Assembly: GCF_014205335.1 (NCBI RefSeq)
Contig: NZ_JACHNH010000001.1
Coordinates: 2,908,501 to 2,972,500 of the forward strand
Origin: Amorphoplanes digitatis
GTDB lineage: Bacteria > Actinomycetota > Actinomycetes > Mycobacteriales > Micromonosporaceae
Length of the DNA: 64,000 nucleotides
Direction: 5' to 3'
Shown here: positions 17,333 through 26,660 of the stretch, piece after piece
Position numbering within the stretch: the stretch's first letter is position 1
Layout: each line of letters starts with the position of its first letter
Program-made: the position numbers and the translations under genes
The notes under the pieces: generated by a model
Seen by the model: only the letters and a program-made list of their open reading frames with translations
Told to the model about the DNA's origin: nothing
The model's database searches: none

Positions 17333-18031
17333 CGAGGTGAAGCGCCACGGCGCCTCGTACGAGGGCGGCAGCGTCCAGTCGAACCGGCGCAGCATCGCGT
17401 CGAGCGTCGTCTTGACCTTCAGCAGGCCGAACCGCATGCCGACGCACTTGTGCTGCCCGGCGCCGAACGGCGCCCAGGCCAGGCGGTGGACGCGGTCCTC
17501 AGCCCGCGCGGCCGAGAAGCGTTCCGGATCGAACCGGTGCGGCTCCGGCCAGAGCTCCGGCAGGAGCTGGTTCACCCCGGTGCAGACCGACACGAGCTGC
17601 CCGGCCGGGATGAAGTGGCCCTCGATCTCGGTGTCGCGGACCGCGCGGCGCAGGAGGATCGGCGACGGCGAGACCAGCCGGATGCTCTCCTTGATGATCA
17701 TCTCAAGGGTGTTCAGCCGGTCGAGTCCGGCGAGGTCCGGCGCCGCGCCGGCGGCCGATTCGGCCCGCGCGCGGTCCTGCCATTCGGGGTGCTTGCCGAG
17801 GAAGTAGACGGCCGCGATGGTCGCCGCCGTGGTGGTGTCGTGCGAGGCGATGAGCGTGAAGATCATGTGGTCGACGAGCTGCCGGGTGCCCAGCCGGTCG
17901 CCGGCGACCCGGCTCATCACCGAGAGGAAGTCGGCGCCGTCGCGGGCGCGGGCCACCGGCACCGCCCGGGTGAGCAGGCCGGTCAGCTGGCGCCGGGCCC
18001 GGTGCGCCCGGTGCCAGGCGGTGCTGTCCAT
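17264..18031 (-). pseudogene. Cytochrome P450 remnant, C-terminal half
   Basis: About 255 codons encode the last 60% of a P450: I-helix IASHDTTTAATI, ExxR as ESIR, WPEPHRFDPERF, and haem loop FGAGQHKCVGMRF. The N-terminal 150-200 residues are missing. The P450-like sequence stops at about 18,016, where a second P450 half begins on the other strand. An ATG at 18,029-18,031 could initiate, without a ribosome site. The haem loop type (QHKCVG) differs from the plus-strand remnant, so the two come from different P450 families. Confidence 0.8.
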
Positions 18032-18638
18032 GCTGCTGGACGGCGAGCCGGACGACGACCTGGTGCGCTCCGAGGTGGTCACCCTGCTCACCGGCGGGCA
18101 CGAGACGACGGCCGTTGCCACCGCCTGGATGTTCGAGCGGCTGCTGCGCCACCCCGCCGCCCTGGAGCGGGTCCGGGCCGGGCTGGACCGCGACGACGAC
18201 CGGTTCCGGGCCGCGGTGATCAAGGAGACGCTGCGGCTGCGGCAGGTCAGCTACAACGTCGGCCGGCGGATCGCCGAGCCGGTCGAGGCCGGCGGGTACC
18301 GGCTGCCGGCCGGGACGTTCGTGTGGCCGTCGCTGGCGGCGATACACACCGACCGCGGCGCCTGGGGACGCGACGCCGAGCGGTTCCGGCCCGAGCGGTG
18401 GCTGGAGCCGGACCCGCCTGAGCGCGCCTACCTGCCGTTCGGCGGCGGCGCGCACCGCTGCCTCGGCGCGATGTTCGCGCTGACCGAGATGGACGTCATC
18501 CTGCGTACGGTGCTGCGCGCCGTCGACCTGCGGGCGGTCGGCGCGCGGGACGAGCGCGGGGTCATGCGCAACATCATCATGGTGCCGAGCCGGGGCGCCC
18601 GGGTCCGGGTCGCCCGGCGACGGGCGGTGACGCCATGA
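18021..18638 (+). pseudogene. Cytochrome P450 remnant, C-terminal half (plus strand)
   Basis: About 205 codons starting VLSMLLDGEPDDD carry I-helix TGGHETTAVATA, ExxR as ETLR, FRPERWL, and haem loop FGGGAHRCLGAMFA. The N-terminal half is absent. It begins at the junction with the minus-strand remnant near 18,016-18,021. The stop overlaps the ATG of the mbtH gene (ATGA), so this was once a complete P450-mbtH operon in the cluster. Confidence 0.8.
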
Positions 18639-18811
18639 GCGCCTTCGACCGGCCGGACGCGGTCTTCACCGTCCTGGTCAACGACGACGGGCGGCACTCG
18701 CTCTGGCCCGCGGGCCTGCGGGTGCCCACGGGCTGGCGGGTCGTGCACGGCGAGGACAGCCGGGAGGCCTGCCTCGGCTACGTCGAGCAGCACTCCCGCG
18801 ATCGGACGTAA
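18635..18811 (+). CDS. MbtH-like protein
   Basis: A 58-residue NRPS accessory protein that binds adenylation domains and helps them fold and work. The signature is clear: VLVNDDGRHSLWP, VPTGWRVVHG, ACLGYVEQ. The usual W-x-D-x-R-P ending is eroded to HSRDRT, so the last Trp is lost. The ATG overlaps the P450 remnant stop by 4 bp. The SARP-type promoter for NRPS-1 (18,810-18,839) starts only at its stop codon, so mbtH lies outside that transcript and may depend on whatever promoter remains upstream. Confidence 0.85.
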   Translation: MSAFDRPDAVFTVLVNDDGRHSLWPAGLRVPTGWRVVHGEDSREACLGYVEQHSRDRT

Positions 18812-18839
18812 CCGGTCCAGAACCGCCGGCGCCTAACGT
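18810..18839 (+). promoter_or_regulatory. SARP-type promoter A (NRPS-1)
   Basis: AACCG at 18,810 and AACCG at 18,821 are 11 bp apart; 8 bp after the second comes TAACGT as -10. NRPS-1 starts 39 bp beyond. One of eight copies with the same spacing. Confidence 0.8.
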
Positions 18840-18877
18840 CGCCGCAGATCACGACGCGAGTGGAGGTCGAGACCGAC

Positions 18878-21800
18878 ATGACCGAGGGTTATGAGCAGAC
18901 CAGCACCCGCCGGGCACCGGCCTCGGCCGCGCAGGGGCGGCTCTGGCTGCTGAGCCAGCTGGAGGACGAGCGCAGCGCGTACAACGTGCTGCTGCCGTTG
19001 CGTTTCGTGGGTGACCTCGACGTCCCCGCGCTGCGCTCGGCGCTGTCCGGCCTCGTCGAGCGGCACGAGATCCTGCGCACCCGGTACGTGGCGCAGGACG
19101 GCGAACCGGTGCAGGTGATCGAGGCGCCGGCCCCGGTCGAGCTGGCCGAGACCGACCTGTCCACGATGGACGAGGACGGGCAGGAGAGCGCGCTGGACGC
19201 CGCGTTCGACGACGCCGAGACCCGCCCGTTCGACCTCGGCACCGGCCCGGTCCTGCGCGCCGCGCTGCTGCGGCTGGCCGCCCACCGGCACGTCCTGCTG
19301 CTGAGCGTGCACCACATCGCCATCGACGCCGGCTCGACGCCGGTGCTCTACCGCGACCTCGCCGCCGGCTACCGCGCGCACCTCGCCGGCACCACGGACG
19401 GCCTGCCCCCGCTTGCGTTCCAGTACGCCGATCACGCCGTACGGGAGCGGGCCGCGATGACCGGCGAACTGACCGGCCGGCGGCTGGCGTACTGGCGTGA
19501 GCGGCTGCGCGACCTGCCGGAGCTGGACCTGCCGACGGACCGCCCGGCCGGCCGGATGCCGACCGGCGAGGGCGGCTTCGTCCGGTCGCCGGTCGAACCG
19601 GATCTGATCCGCCGGCTCGGTGAGCTCGCGGGCTCCTGCGGCGGAACCCTGTTCGACGCCGTCGTGGCCGGCACCGCCCTGCTGATGCAGCGCTACAGCG
19701 GCCAGGACGACGTGCCGCTCGGCACCGTCTGGTCGGCCCGCGACACCGAAGGCCTCGCCGATCTGATCGGCTTCTTCCCCAACACCGTCGTGCTGCGCAC
19801 CGACGTGTCCGGCGAGCCGTCCTTCCGCGAGCTGCTGCGCCGGACCGCGGCCGCGAACCGCGCCGACCTGGCCAACGCCGACCTGCCGTTCGACGCGCTG
19901 GTGCAGGAGCTCGCGCCGGCCCGGACGCCGGGCAGCACCCCGTTCTTCCGGGTGTACGTGAACATCGACGAGGCCGCCGTCGCCCTGCCCGAGTTCGCCG
20001 GCCTGAGCGCCGAGGCGATTCCGCCGGACTTCTCCACCGCGCGCTTCGAGCTCGGCTTCGTGCTGCGCCCGGGCGCGGCGGAGCCGGAGATGGACAGCGT
20101 CTTCAGCACCGAGCTGTTCGACACCGGCACCGTCGAGCGGATGCTCGCCCACCTGGTGCGGCTCTGGCAGGAGGCGCTCGCCGCGCCGGACCGGCCGGTG
20201 AGCGAGCTGTCGATGCTCACCGACGCCGAGCTGACCGACGCGGTGTGGACCTGGAACGACACCGGCGCCGACCTCGGCGCCGACCGGTGCCTGCACGAGC
20301 TCTTCGAGGAGCAGGCGGACGCCGCGCCGGACCGGACCGCCCTGGTCAGCGGCGACACCACCCTCAGCTACGGCGAGCTGGACCGGCGGGCGAACCGCCT
20401 GGCGCACCGGCTCCGCGACGCCGGCGTCAGCACCGGCGACCTGGTCGGCGTCTGCCTGCACCGCGGGATCGACCAGCCGGTCGCGGTGCTGGCGGTGCTC
20501 AAGGCCGGCGGGGCGTTCGTGCCGCTCGACCCGGACTACCCGGCGGAACGGCTCGAGTTCATGTGCCGCGACGCCGGCCTGTGGGGCGTGCTCACCGAGC
20601 CGACCCTCGCCGGCCGGGTCGGCGACGTGTGGACCGTCGACGTCACCGAGCCGGACCCGGACCGGTCCGACCGGCGCCCCGACGCCGGCGTCGGCCCCGA
20701 CGACCTGGCCTACGTCATCTACACCTCCGGATCGACCGGCACGCCCAAGGGCATCGGCCTGCGGCACGCCGGCGCGGTCAACAACTTCACCGACTTCAAC
20801 ACCCGGTTCGCCCTCGGCACCGGCGAGGCGCTGCTGGCGGTCTCCTCGCCGAGCTTCGACATGTCGGTCTACGACCTGCTCGGCACCGTCGGCTGCGGCG
20901 GCACCGTGGTGCTGCCGACCCAGGACGAGCTGCGCGACCCCGGCGCCTGGGCCCGGCTGATCCGCGCGCACGGTGTGACCGTCTGGCACTCCGCGCCGGC
21001 CCTGCTCGACCTGCTGCTCGAACACGCCGAGCGGCACCGCGCCGAGCTGCACAGCCTGCGGCTGGCGCTGCTCGGCGGCGACTGGATCCCGGTCGCCCAG
21101 CCGGACCGGCTGCGCGCCGTCGCGCCGGGCGTCCGGTTCATCGCCCTGGGCGGCGCCACCGAGGCGTCCATGGACTCGATCATCTTCGAGGTGTCCGAGG
21201 TGGACGAGGGCTGGGCCAGCATCCCGTACGGGCGGCCGATGGCCAACCAGCGCGCGTACGTCCTGGACCGCTTCGACAACCCGCAGCCGGCCGGGGTGCC
21301 GGGCGAGCTGAACCTGGCCGGTGCCGGGCTGGCCCGCGGCTACCTGGGCCGCCCGGAGCTGACCGCCGAGAAGTTCGTCGAGCGGACCCTGCCCGGCGGC
21401 CGGACCGAGCGGCTGTACCGCACCGGCGACCTGGCCCGCTACCGCCGCGACGGGGTGATCGAGCTGCTCGGCCGGCTGGACTTCCAGGTGAAGATCCACG
21501 GCATGCGGATCGAGGCCGGCGAGATCGAGGCCGTGCTGCGCGGGCATCCGGGCGTCGCCGACGCCGTCGTCGTGGCGCACGGCGAGCCGGGGCACGCCAC
21601 CCTGGCCGGCTACGTCCGCACCACGGGCGAGCCGGCCGACGGCGCGGGCCTGCGCGACTGGCTCGGCGAGCGGCTGCCCCGGCACATGGTCCCGGCGGTC
21701 ATCGAGACCGTCGAGGAGTTCCCCACCACCCCCAACGGCAAGGTGGACCGCAAGGCCCTCGCCGCCCGCGACCTCGAGCGGGCCGGCGGCGGCGAGGCGC

Positions 21801-22783
21801 CCCGCGACGACCTGGAACGGCGGGTCGCGGCGGCCTGGAGCGAGGTGCTGTCCCTGCCCGAGGTGTCCATCGACGACAGCTTCTTCCAGCTCGGCGGCGA
21901 CTCGTTCGCGGCGGTACGCGCCATGGTCGCCCTCGACAACCCGGTGCCGGTGGTGGAGCTGTTCAAGTACCCGACCGTCCGGGGGCTGGCGGAGCGGCTC
22001 CGTGCCGCCGGCGCGGGGGAGCGCGAACTGCTGCACGAGCTGACCCCGGCCGGGCGGGCGGCCGACACCACCGTCGTCTGCCTGCCGTACGGCGGCGGCA
22101 ACGCGATCGCGTACCGGCCGCTGGCCGAGGCGCTACCGGAGCGGTTCCGCCTGCTCGCGCTCCACCAGCCGGGCTACGACCCCGGCGGCGACCCGGCCGA
22201 CTTCCAGCCCTTCGACCGCATCGTCGACGACGCCGCCGACGAGGTGCTGCGCCGGGTCGACGGCCCGGTCATCGTGTACGGCCACTGCGCCGGCACCTAC
22301 ATGGCGGCGGCGCTGGCCCGGCTGCTCGAGGCGCGCGGCGCCGACGTGCGGGGGCTCTACCTGGCCGCGGCGCTGCCGTCCGACGATCCCGACGGCGCGC
22401 TCGCCGCCGAGCGCACCACCTCGGACGAGGAATGGGCCGGCTACCTCACCACCATCGGCGGCTTCGACGGCGCGCTGGGCTGGTCGACGGTGGAGCACAT
22501 GATGACCGTCGGCCGGCACGACCACGTCGGCGCGATGACCTTCCTGCGCCGCGAGGCCGCCGGCCCGCCGACGTCCGTGCGGGCGCACACCGTCGGGTTC
22601 TTCGGCGACGCCGACCCGGCGACCGAGCACTTCGCGCAGCGCTACGTCGACTGGAGGCGTCTCGTCGGCGACCTCGACCTGGCCGTGGTGCCGGGCGGCG
22701 GACATTACTTCGTCCGGGACCGTGCCGACGCCGTGGCCGCGCGAATCGATCGAGACCATCCCGCCGAGGAGGCAACAGCATGA
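18878..22783 (+). CDS. NRPS-1: C-A-T-TE with cysteine thioesterase
   Basis: A 1301-residue terminal NRPS module. Condensation domain (about 10-440) with HHIAIDA at 145-151, where the usual final Gly is Ala. Adenylation domain (about 465-960): A3 YTSGSTGTPKG near 614, FDMSVYDLLG, GGATEAS, and A10 NGKVDRKAL. My by-eye specificity code is D-M-Y-H-L-G-L-M-D-K; Asp at the ninth position could hint at a basic or beta-amino group, but I would not name the substrate. Carrier domain has LGGDSF (Ser near 1010). The thioesterase (about 1060-1301) has GHCAG, with Cys instead of Ser as nucleophile, and HYFV for the His. Overlaps the next gene (ATGA). Confidence 0.9.
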   Translation: MTEGYEQTSTRRAPASAAQGRLWLLSQLEDERSAYNVLLPLRFVGDLDVPALRSALSGLVERHEILRTRYVAQDGEPVQVIEAPAPVELAETDLSTMDEDGQESALDAAFDDAETRPFDLGTGPVLRAALLRLAAHRHVLLLSVHHIAIDAGSTPVLYRDLAAGYRAHLAGTTDGLPPLAFQYADHAVRERAAMTGELTGRRLAYWRERLRDLPELDLPTDRPAGRMPTGEGGFVRSPVEPDLIRRLGELAGSCGGTLFDAVVAGTALLMQRYSGQDDVPLGTVWSARDTEGLADLIGFFPNTVVLRTDVSGEPSFRELLRRTAAANRADLANADLPFDALVQELAPARTPGSTPFFRVYVNIDEAAVALPEFAGLSAEAIPPDFSTARFELGFVLRPGAAEPEMDSVFSTELFDTGTVERMLAHLVRLWQEALAAPDRPVSELSMLTDAELTDAVWTWNDTGADLGADRCLHELFEEQADAAPDRTALVSGDTTLSYGELDRRANRLAHRLRDAGVSTGDLVGVCLHRGIDQPVAVLAVLKAGGAFVPLDPDYPAERLEFMCRDAGLWGVLTEPTLAGRVGDVWTVDVTEPDPDRSDRRPDAGVGPDDLAYVIYTSGSTGTPKGIGLRHAGAVNNFTDFNTRFALGTGEALLAVSSPSFDMSVYDLLGTVGCGGTVVLPTQDELRDPGAWARLIRAHGVTVWHSAPALLDLLLEHAERHRAELHSLRLALLGGDWIPVAQPDRLRAVAPGVRFIALGGATEASMDSIIFEVSEVDEGWASIPYGRPMANQRAYVLDRFDNPQPAGVPGELNLAGAGLARGYLGRPELTAEKFVERTLPGGRTERLYRTGDLARYRRDGVIELLGRLDFQVKIHGMRIEAGEIEAVLRGHPGVADAVVVAHGEPGHATLAGYVRTTGEPADGAGLRDWLGERLPRHMVPAVIETVEEFPTTPNGKVDRKALAARDLERAGGGEAPRDDLERRVAAAWSEVLSLPEVSIDDSFFQLGGDSFAAVRAMVALDNPVPVVELFKYPTVRGLAERLRAAGAGERELLHELTPAGRAADTTVVCLPYGGGNAIAYRPLAEALPERFRLLALHQPGYDPGGDPADFQPFDRIVDDAADEVLRRVDGPVIVYGHCAGTYMAAALARLLEARGADVRGLYLAAALPSDDPDGALAAERTTSDEEWAGYLTTIGGFDGALGWSTVEHMMTVGRHDHVGAMTFLRREAAGPPTSVRAHTVGFFGDADPATEHFAQRYVDWRRLVGDLDLAVVPGGGHYFVRDRADAVAARIDRDHPAEEATA

Positions 22784-24144
22784 GCATCACCGATCCGATG
22801 GGCGAACTGCTCACCACCGGCGCCAACGAGCTCGCCAGCGCCGACCCGCGGCTGCACCGGGTACTGGTGAACGAGCAGGAACGCCAGGCCGCGACCCTGT
22901 CCCTGGTCGCCTCGTGCAGCCCGGTCGACCCCTCGGTGCTGGTCAGCCAGGCGTCCGCCGCGGTGAACGTGACCGCCGAGGGCTACCCGGGCCGGCGCTA
23001 CCACGCCGGCTGCGAGGTCATCGACGGCATCGAGCAGCTCGCCATCGACCGGGCCAAGGCGGCGTTCGGCGCCCGGTACGCCAATGTGCAGCCGCACTCG
23101 GCGACCACCGCCAACTACGCGGTGCTCTCCAGCCTGCTGGAGCCCGGCGACACCCTGCTCGGCATGGAGCTGGAATCCGGCGGCCACCTGACGCACGGCA
23201 GCCCGGCCGCGTACGCCGGCCGCTACTTCACCGCGATCGGGTACGGCCTGGACGACGCCGGGCTCATCGACTACGACGAGGTGGCCGCCCTGGCCCGTGA
23301 GCACCGGCCGAAGATGATCGTCTGCGGCGCTACCGCGTACCCGCGGCTCATCGACTTCGCCCGGTTCCGGCGCATCGCCGACTCGGTCGGCGCGTACCTG
23401 CTGGCGGACATCTCGCACACCGCCGGCCTGGTCATCACCGGCCGGCACCCCAGCCCGATCGACCACGCGCACCTCACCACCACCTGCACGCACAAGCAGC
23501 TGTACGGCCCGCGCGGCGGCCTGATCCTGTCCGGCCGGGACGCGGACTCGCCGGCGCCGCGCGGCAAGGGCACGCTCGCCCAGTTCGTGCAGCGCACCAT
23601 CTTCCCGTACTTCCAGGGCGCGCCGGTGCTCAACGCGATCGCGGCCAAGGCCCGGGCGCTGGACATCGCCGCGGGTCCGGAGTTCGACGACACGGTCGGC
23701 CGCATCGTGGCGACCGCCCGGTCCATGGCGGACACCCTCGCCGAGCTCGGCCACGACGTGGTCTCCGGCGGCACCGACAACCACATCGTCCTGGTCGACC
23801 TGAGCCGCTGGGGGATGACCGGGCTGGTGGCCGAGCAGGCCCTCGAGGAGTGCCACATCGTGGTGAACAAGAACCGGGTGCCGCGCGACACCACCCCGGC
23901 CCTGGTCACCTCGGGCCTGCGGATCGGCACCAACAGCATCGCCCGGCGCGGCATGGGCGACGAGGCCGCGGCCGAGTGCGCCGAGCTCGTCGACCTGGTC
24001 CTGGCCTCCGTGCAGCCGCTCGGCGACCGGGAGTACCGCCTGCCCGGCGCCGTGCGCGACCTGGCCCGCGAGCGGGTGGCGCGGCTGTGCCGGGAGCACC
24101 CGCTGCCGGGCTACCCCCTCGACCGCGTCGCGGTAACCGCCTGA
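22780..24144 (+). CDS. Serine hydroxymethyltransferase-like PLP enzyme
   Basis: A 454-residue fold-type I PLP enzyme close to GlyA: AEGYPGRRYHAGCE, ANVQPHSATTAN, GGHLTHGSP, DISHTAGLV, and the Schiff-base Lys in THKQLYGPRGG. Departures from housekeeping SHMT (HSATTAN for HSGSQAN, SHTAGL for AHIAGL) and its place directly behind an NRPS suggest a pathway enzyme. It may be an L-threonine transaldolase making a beta-hydroxy amino acid, or an alpha-methylserine synthase of the FmoH kind. GAGGAGG precedes the ATG. Start overlaps the NRPS-1 stop, so both are made together. Confidence 0.85.
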   Translation: MSITDPMGELLTTGANELASADPRLHRVLVNEQERQAATLSLVASCSPVDPSVLVSQASAAVNVTAEGYPGRRYHAGCEVIDGIEQLAIDRAKAAFGARYANVQPHSATTANYAVLSSLLEPGDTLLGMELESGGHLTHGSPAAYAGRYFTAIGYGLDDAGLIDYDEVAALAREHRPKMIVCGATAYPRLIDFARFRRIADSVGAYLLADISHTAGLVITGRHPSPIDHAHLTTTCTHKQLYGPRGGLILSGRDADSPAPRGKGTLAQFVQRTIFPYFQGAPVLNAIAAKARALDIAAGPEFDDTVGRIVATARSMADTLAELGHDVVSGGTDNHIVLVDLSRWGMTGLVAEQALEECHIVVNKNRVPRDTTPALVTSGLRIGTNSIARRGMGDEAAAECAELVDLVLASVQPLGDREYRLPGAVRDLARERVARLCREHPLPGYPLDRVAVTA

Positions 24145-24157
24145 TTGGGAGATGCAG

Positions 24158-24841
24158 ATGAACGGCAGGATGAGATTCGTCGCCGTCAACGGCTCGGAGC
24201 GGGCCGACGGCAACACCAACGAGCTGCTGGCGCACGCCGCCGAGGTGCTGGACGCCCGCGGCGTCGACCTGGACGTGATCAACCTGGCGGAGTACCGGCT
24301 GACCGGCTGCGGGCCGTGCGGCGACTGCAACGCCCGCACCGAGCCCTGCGTGCTGGCCGGCGACGACCTGCCGGCGCTCGTCGACCGGATGGCCCTCGCC
24401 GACGGGGTAATCCTGGCGGCGCCCGTGCACGGCTTCGGGCTCTGCACCACCATGCAGGCGTTCATCGAACGGGCCGGCGTCGGCTACCTGCGCTTCCAGC
24501 GGCCGCTGACCAACAAGGTCGGCGGGGTCATCGTCGTCGGCCGGCGCTACAGCCACACCGAGGTCTATCACCAGCTCGTCGACAACGTGCTGCTCAACCG
24601 CATGGTGATGGTCGGCGCCGGCTTCCCGGCGATCCTGTACGGCAACCACCGCGGCGAGGCCGTCCGCGACGAGGAGGGCGTGGAGATGATGGACCGGATG
24701 CTGGTCCGGATGGCCGCCATGGCCCGGGTCCTCGCCGAGCACCGCGAGCTCACCGGCCGCGACGCGCTCGAGGTCGACCAGGACAACGAGCGCGACGACC
24801 GCTGGTTCGCCCGCCGCTACGAGACCGCGGGGCAGTCGTGA
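24158..24841 (+). CDS. NAD(P)H-dependent FMN oxidoreductase (flavodoxin-like)
   Basis: A 227-residue flavoprotein. The FMN-phosphate loop NGSERADGNTNEL is near the start and a C-x2-C-x2-C-x6-C cluster follows (GCGPCGDCNARTEPC). APVHGFGLCTTMQAFIERAG is the second FMN contact. Members reduce quinones, disulfides or nitro groups, and Cys-rich ones may hold an iron-sulfur cluster. I choose ATG 24,158 because GGGAG is 6 nt ahead; ATG 24,152 would touch it. In the NRPS-1 operon it may set the redox state of an oxazoline/thiazoline or aryl group. That is inference. Confidence 0.8.
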   Translation: MNGRMRFVAVNGSERADGNTNELLAHAAEVLDARGVDLDVINLAEYRLTGCGPCGDCNARTEPCVLAGDDLPALVDRMALADGVILAAPVHGFGLCTTMQAFIERAGVGYLRFQRPLTNKVGGVIVVGRRYSHTEVYHQLVDNVLLNRMVMVGAGFPAILYGNHRGEAVRDEEGVEMMDRMLVRMAAMARVLAEHRELTGRDALEVDQDNERDDRWFARRYETAGQS

Positions 24842-25599
24842 CCCGGGCCGCGGTGGAGTCGGCGTGGATCTCCTGCGCCGGCCGCCGGCCGGCCGCGACG
24901 GTACGCCTGTTCTGCTTCCCGTACGCCGGCGGCGGCGCGACCGCCTTCCAGCCCTGGTCGACGCGGCTGCCCGCGAACGTCGAGGTGTGGCCGGTGTGCC
25001 TGCCCGGGCGCGAACAGCGCCTCTTCGACCCGGCGTACACCAGCCTCGACGACCTGGTCAGGGAGCTGCGCGGCGAGCTGGCGGGCCCGATCGCCGGCTC
25101 GGGAGTCCCGGTGGCGTTCTTCGGGCACAGCATGGGCGCGCTGCTCGCCTTCGAGCTGGCCCGCGCGCTGCGGGACAACGGCGACACCCAGCCGTCCACG
25201 CTGGTCCTGTCCGGCCGGGCCGCGCCGCACCACGTGACCGGCCGGCGCCTCTCGGCCCTGCCCGACGACGAGTTCGTCGCCGCGGTGCAGCGGTTCGGGG
25301 CGACCCCGGCGGCCGCGCTGGATGATCCCGAACTGCGCGAGCTGTGCCTGCCGATGCTGCGGGCCGACTTCACAATGGCCGAGACCTACACGTACCGGCC
25401 CGGCCCGGCACTGGACCTCCCGCTGACCACCTGGTCCGGCCGCCAGGACCGCGGCGCCACCCCCGACCTGGTCGAGAAGTGGGCCGGCTACACGACCGGC
25501 CCGGTCCGGCACCACACCTTCCCGGGCGGCCACTTCTTCCTGCACGCCGACGGCTCGGTCTTCGACGCCCTGTCCGAGGACCTGGACCGGGGGCGCTGA
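24838..25599 (+). CDS. Type II thioesterase
   Basis: A 253-residue alpha/beta hydrolase that clears misprimed carrier domains. FCFPYAGGGATAFQPW opens the fold, GHSMGA holds the catalytic Ser (near residue 98), and PGGHFFLH the His. Unlike the integrated thioesterase of NRPS-1 it has the normal Ser nucleophile. GTG start overlaps the preceding stop (GTGA). Last gene of the NRPS-1 operon. Confidence 0.9.
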   Translation: MTRAAVESAWISCAGRRPAATVRLFCFPYAGGGATAFQPWSTRLPANVEVWPVCLPGREQRLFDPAYTSLDDLVRELRGELAGPIAGSGVPVAFFGHSMGALLAFELARALRDNGDTQPSTLVLSGRAAPHHVTGRRLSALPDDEFVAAVQRFGATPAAALDDPELRELCLPMLRADFTMAETYTYRPGPALDLPLTTWSGRQDRGATPDLVEKWAGYTTGPVRHHTFPGGHFFLHADGSVFDALSEDLDRGR

Positions 25600-25682
25600 A
25601 CCGCGCGTCTCCCGCCGCTCGCCGCGGCGCCACGCCGTATGTTGGGAGGCGGCCTGACCGCGCGGTGACAGGAGGGCGTGCC

Positions 25683-26657
25683 ATGGCCTATCAGGACGCT
25701 ACGAGGCCGACGATGACCACCCTGCTGGACACCGACGATCTCGAGACCGCGCACCGCATGCTGTCCCTGATCTACGGCGTCCGGCGCCTGGCGCCCGCCG
25801 ATGCCCGGTCGTCGCTGCGGGTCCGGCAGGACGACCTGGGCTCGTTCCAGTTGCACCACGTCACCTGGGGGATGAACGCCGAGGTCACCGGCGATCAGAT
25901 GGGTTGCTACTACTTCGGGCACATGATCGACGGCGGCGTCACCTACCAGGTCGGCGGCGACACCATCACCTTCAGCGCCGGCGAGACCTTCCTGTGCGCG
26001 TACCCCGACCAGCCGATTCAGGTCGCCAGCGAGGGCATGAACGGCCACTTCGTGGCTCTCGATGCTGCGCTACTCGCCCAGGTCGCCGCGACCGCGCCCA
26101 CCCGCGTCGCGGAGTCCGTCCGCTTCACCGCACGCTATCCGGCCACCGGATCCGGCGCCGCGGCCTGGCTCGACACCTGCGCCTACGTCCGCGACACGTT
26201 CGTACCCGAGCCGGTGGCGACCTCGCCCCTGCTCCTCGGCGGTGCCGCCCGGTTCCTCGCCGCGATCGCCCTGGCCACGTTCCCCAACAACGCCCTGCGC
26301 GACCCCACCATCGAGGACCGCCGCGACGCGCACCCCCGCTCGCTGCGCCGCGCCGTCGCGTTCATCGACGACAACGCACACCGCGACATCGGCCCCGCCG
26401 ACATCGCCGCCGCCGCCGACGTCACGATCCGCTCTCTCCAGCTCGCCTTTCGCCGCCACCTCGACATCACGCCCACGGCCTACCTGCGCCGGGTCCGCCT
26501 GTCCCGCGCGCACCAGGACCTGCTGGCGGCCGACCCGGTCACCGAAACCGTGACCGCTGTCGCCGGACGCTGGGGCTTCCCCAGCCACAGCCGCTTCGCC
26601 ACCGACTACCGCGCCGTCTACGGCACCACCCCCTCCCACACGTTGCGACGCGGATGA
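25683..26657 (+). CDS. AraC family transcriptional regulator
   Basis: A 324-residue regulator. The N-terminal cupin-like ligand domain is of the AraC-binding-like type (YQVGGDTITFSAGETFLCAYPD); the C-terminus has two helix-turn-helix units (IGPADIAAAADVTIRSLQLAFRR and VTAVAGRWGFPSHSRFATDYRAVYG). GACAGGAGG precedes the ATG. It stands between the NRPS-1 operon and the hydrolase gene and has no SARP-type promoter of its own, so it may be an upstream input or a bystander. Confidence 0.85.
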   Translation: MAYQDATRPTMTTLLDTDDLETAHRMLSLIYGVRRLAPADARSSLRVRQDDLGSFQLHHVTWGMNAEVTGDQMGCYYFGHMIDGGVTYQVGGDTITFSAGETFLCAYPDQPIQVASEGMNGHFVALDAALLAQVAATAPTRVAESVRFTARYPATGSGAAAWLDTCAYVRDTFVPEPVATSPLLLGGAARFLAAIALATFPNNALRDPTIEDRRDAHPRSLRRAVAFIDDNAHRDIGPADIAAAADVTIRSLQLAFRRHLDITPTAYLRRVRLSRAHQDLLAADPVTETVTAVAGRWGFPSHSRFATDYRAVYGTTPSHTLRRG

Positions 26658-26660
26658 ACC

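Noticed and set aside
18833..22036. A 1067-codon open frame antisense to NRPS-1, and similar long antisense frames across all NRPS genes
   Set aside because: They mirror the GC-rich codon use of the sense genes, are low in complexity (Arg, Gly, Ala, Val), have no recognisable domains and no ribosome sites.
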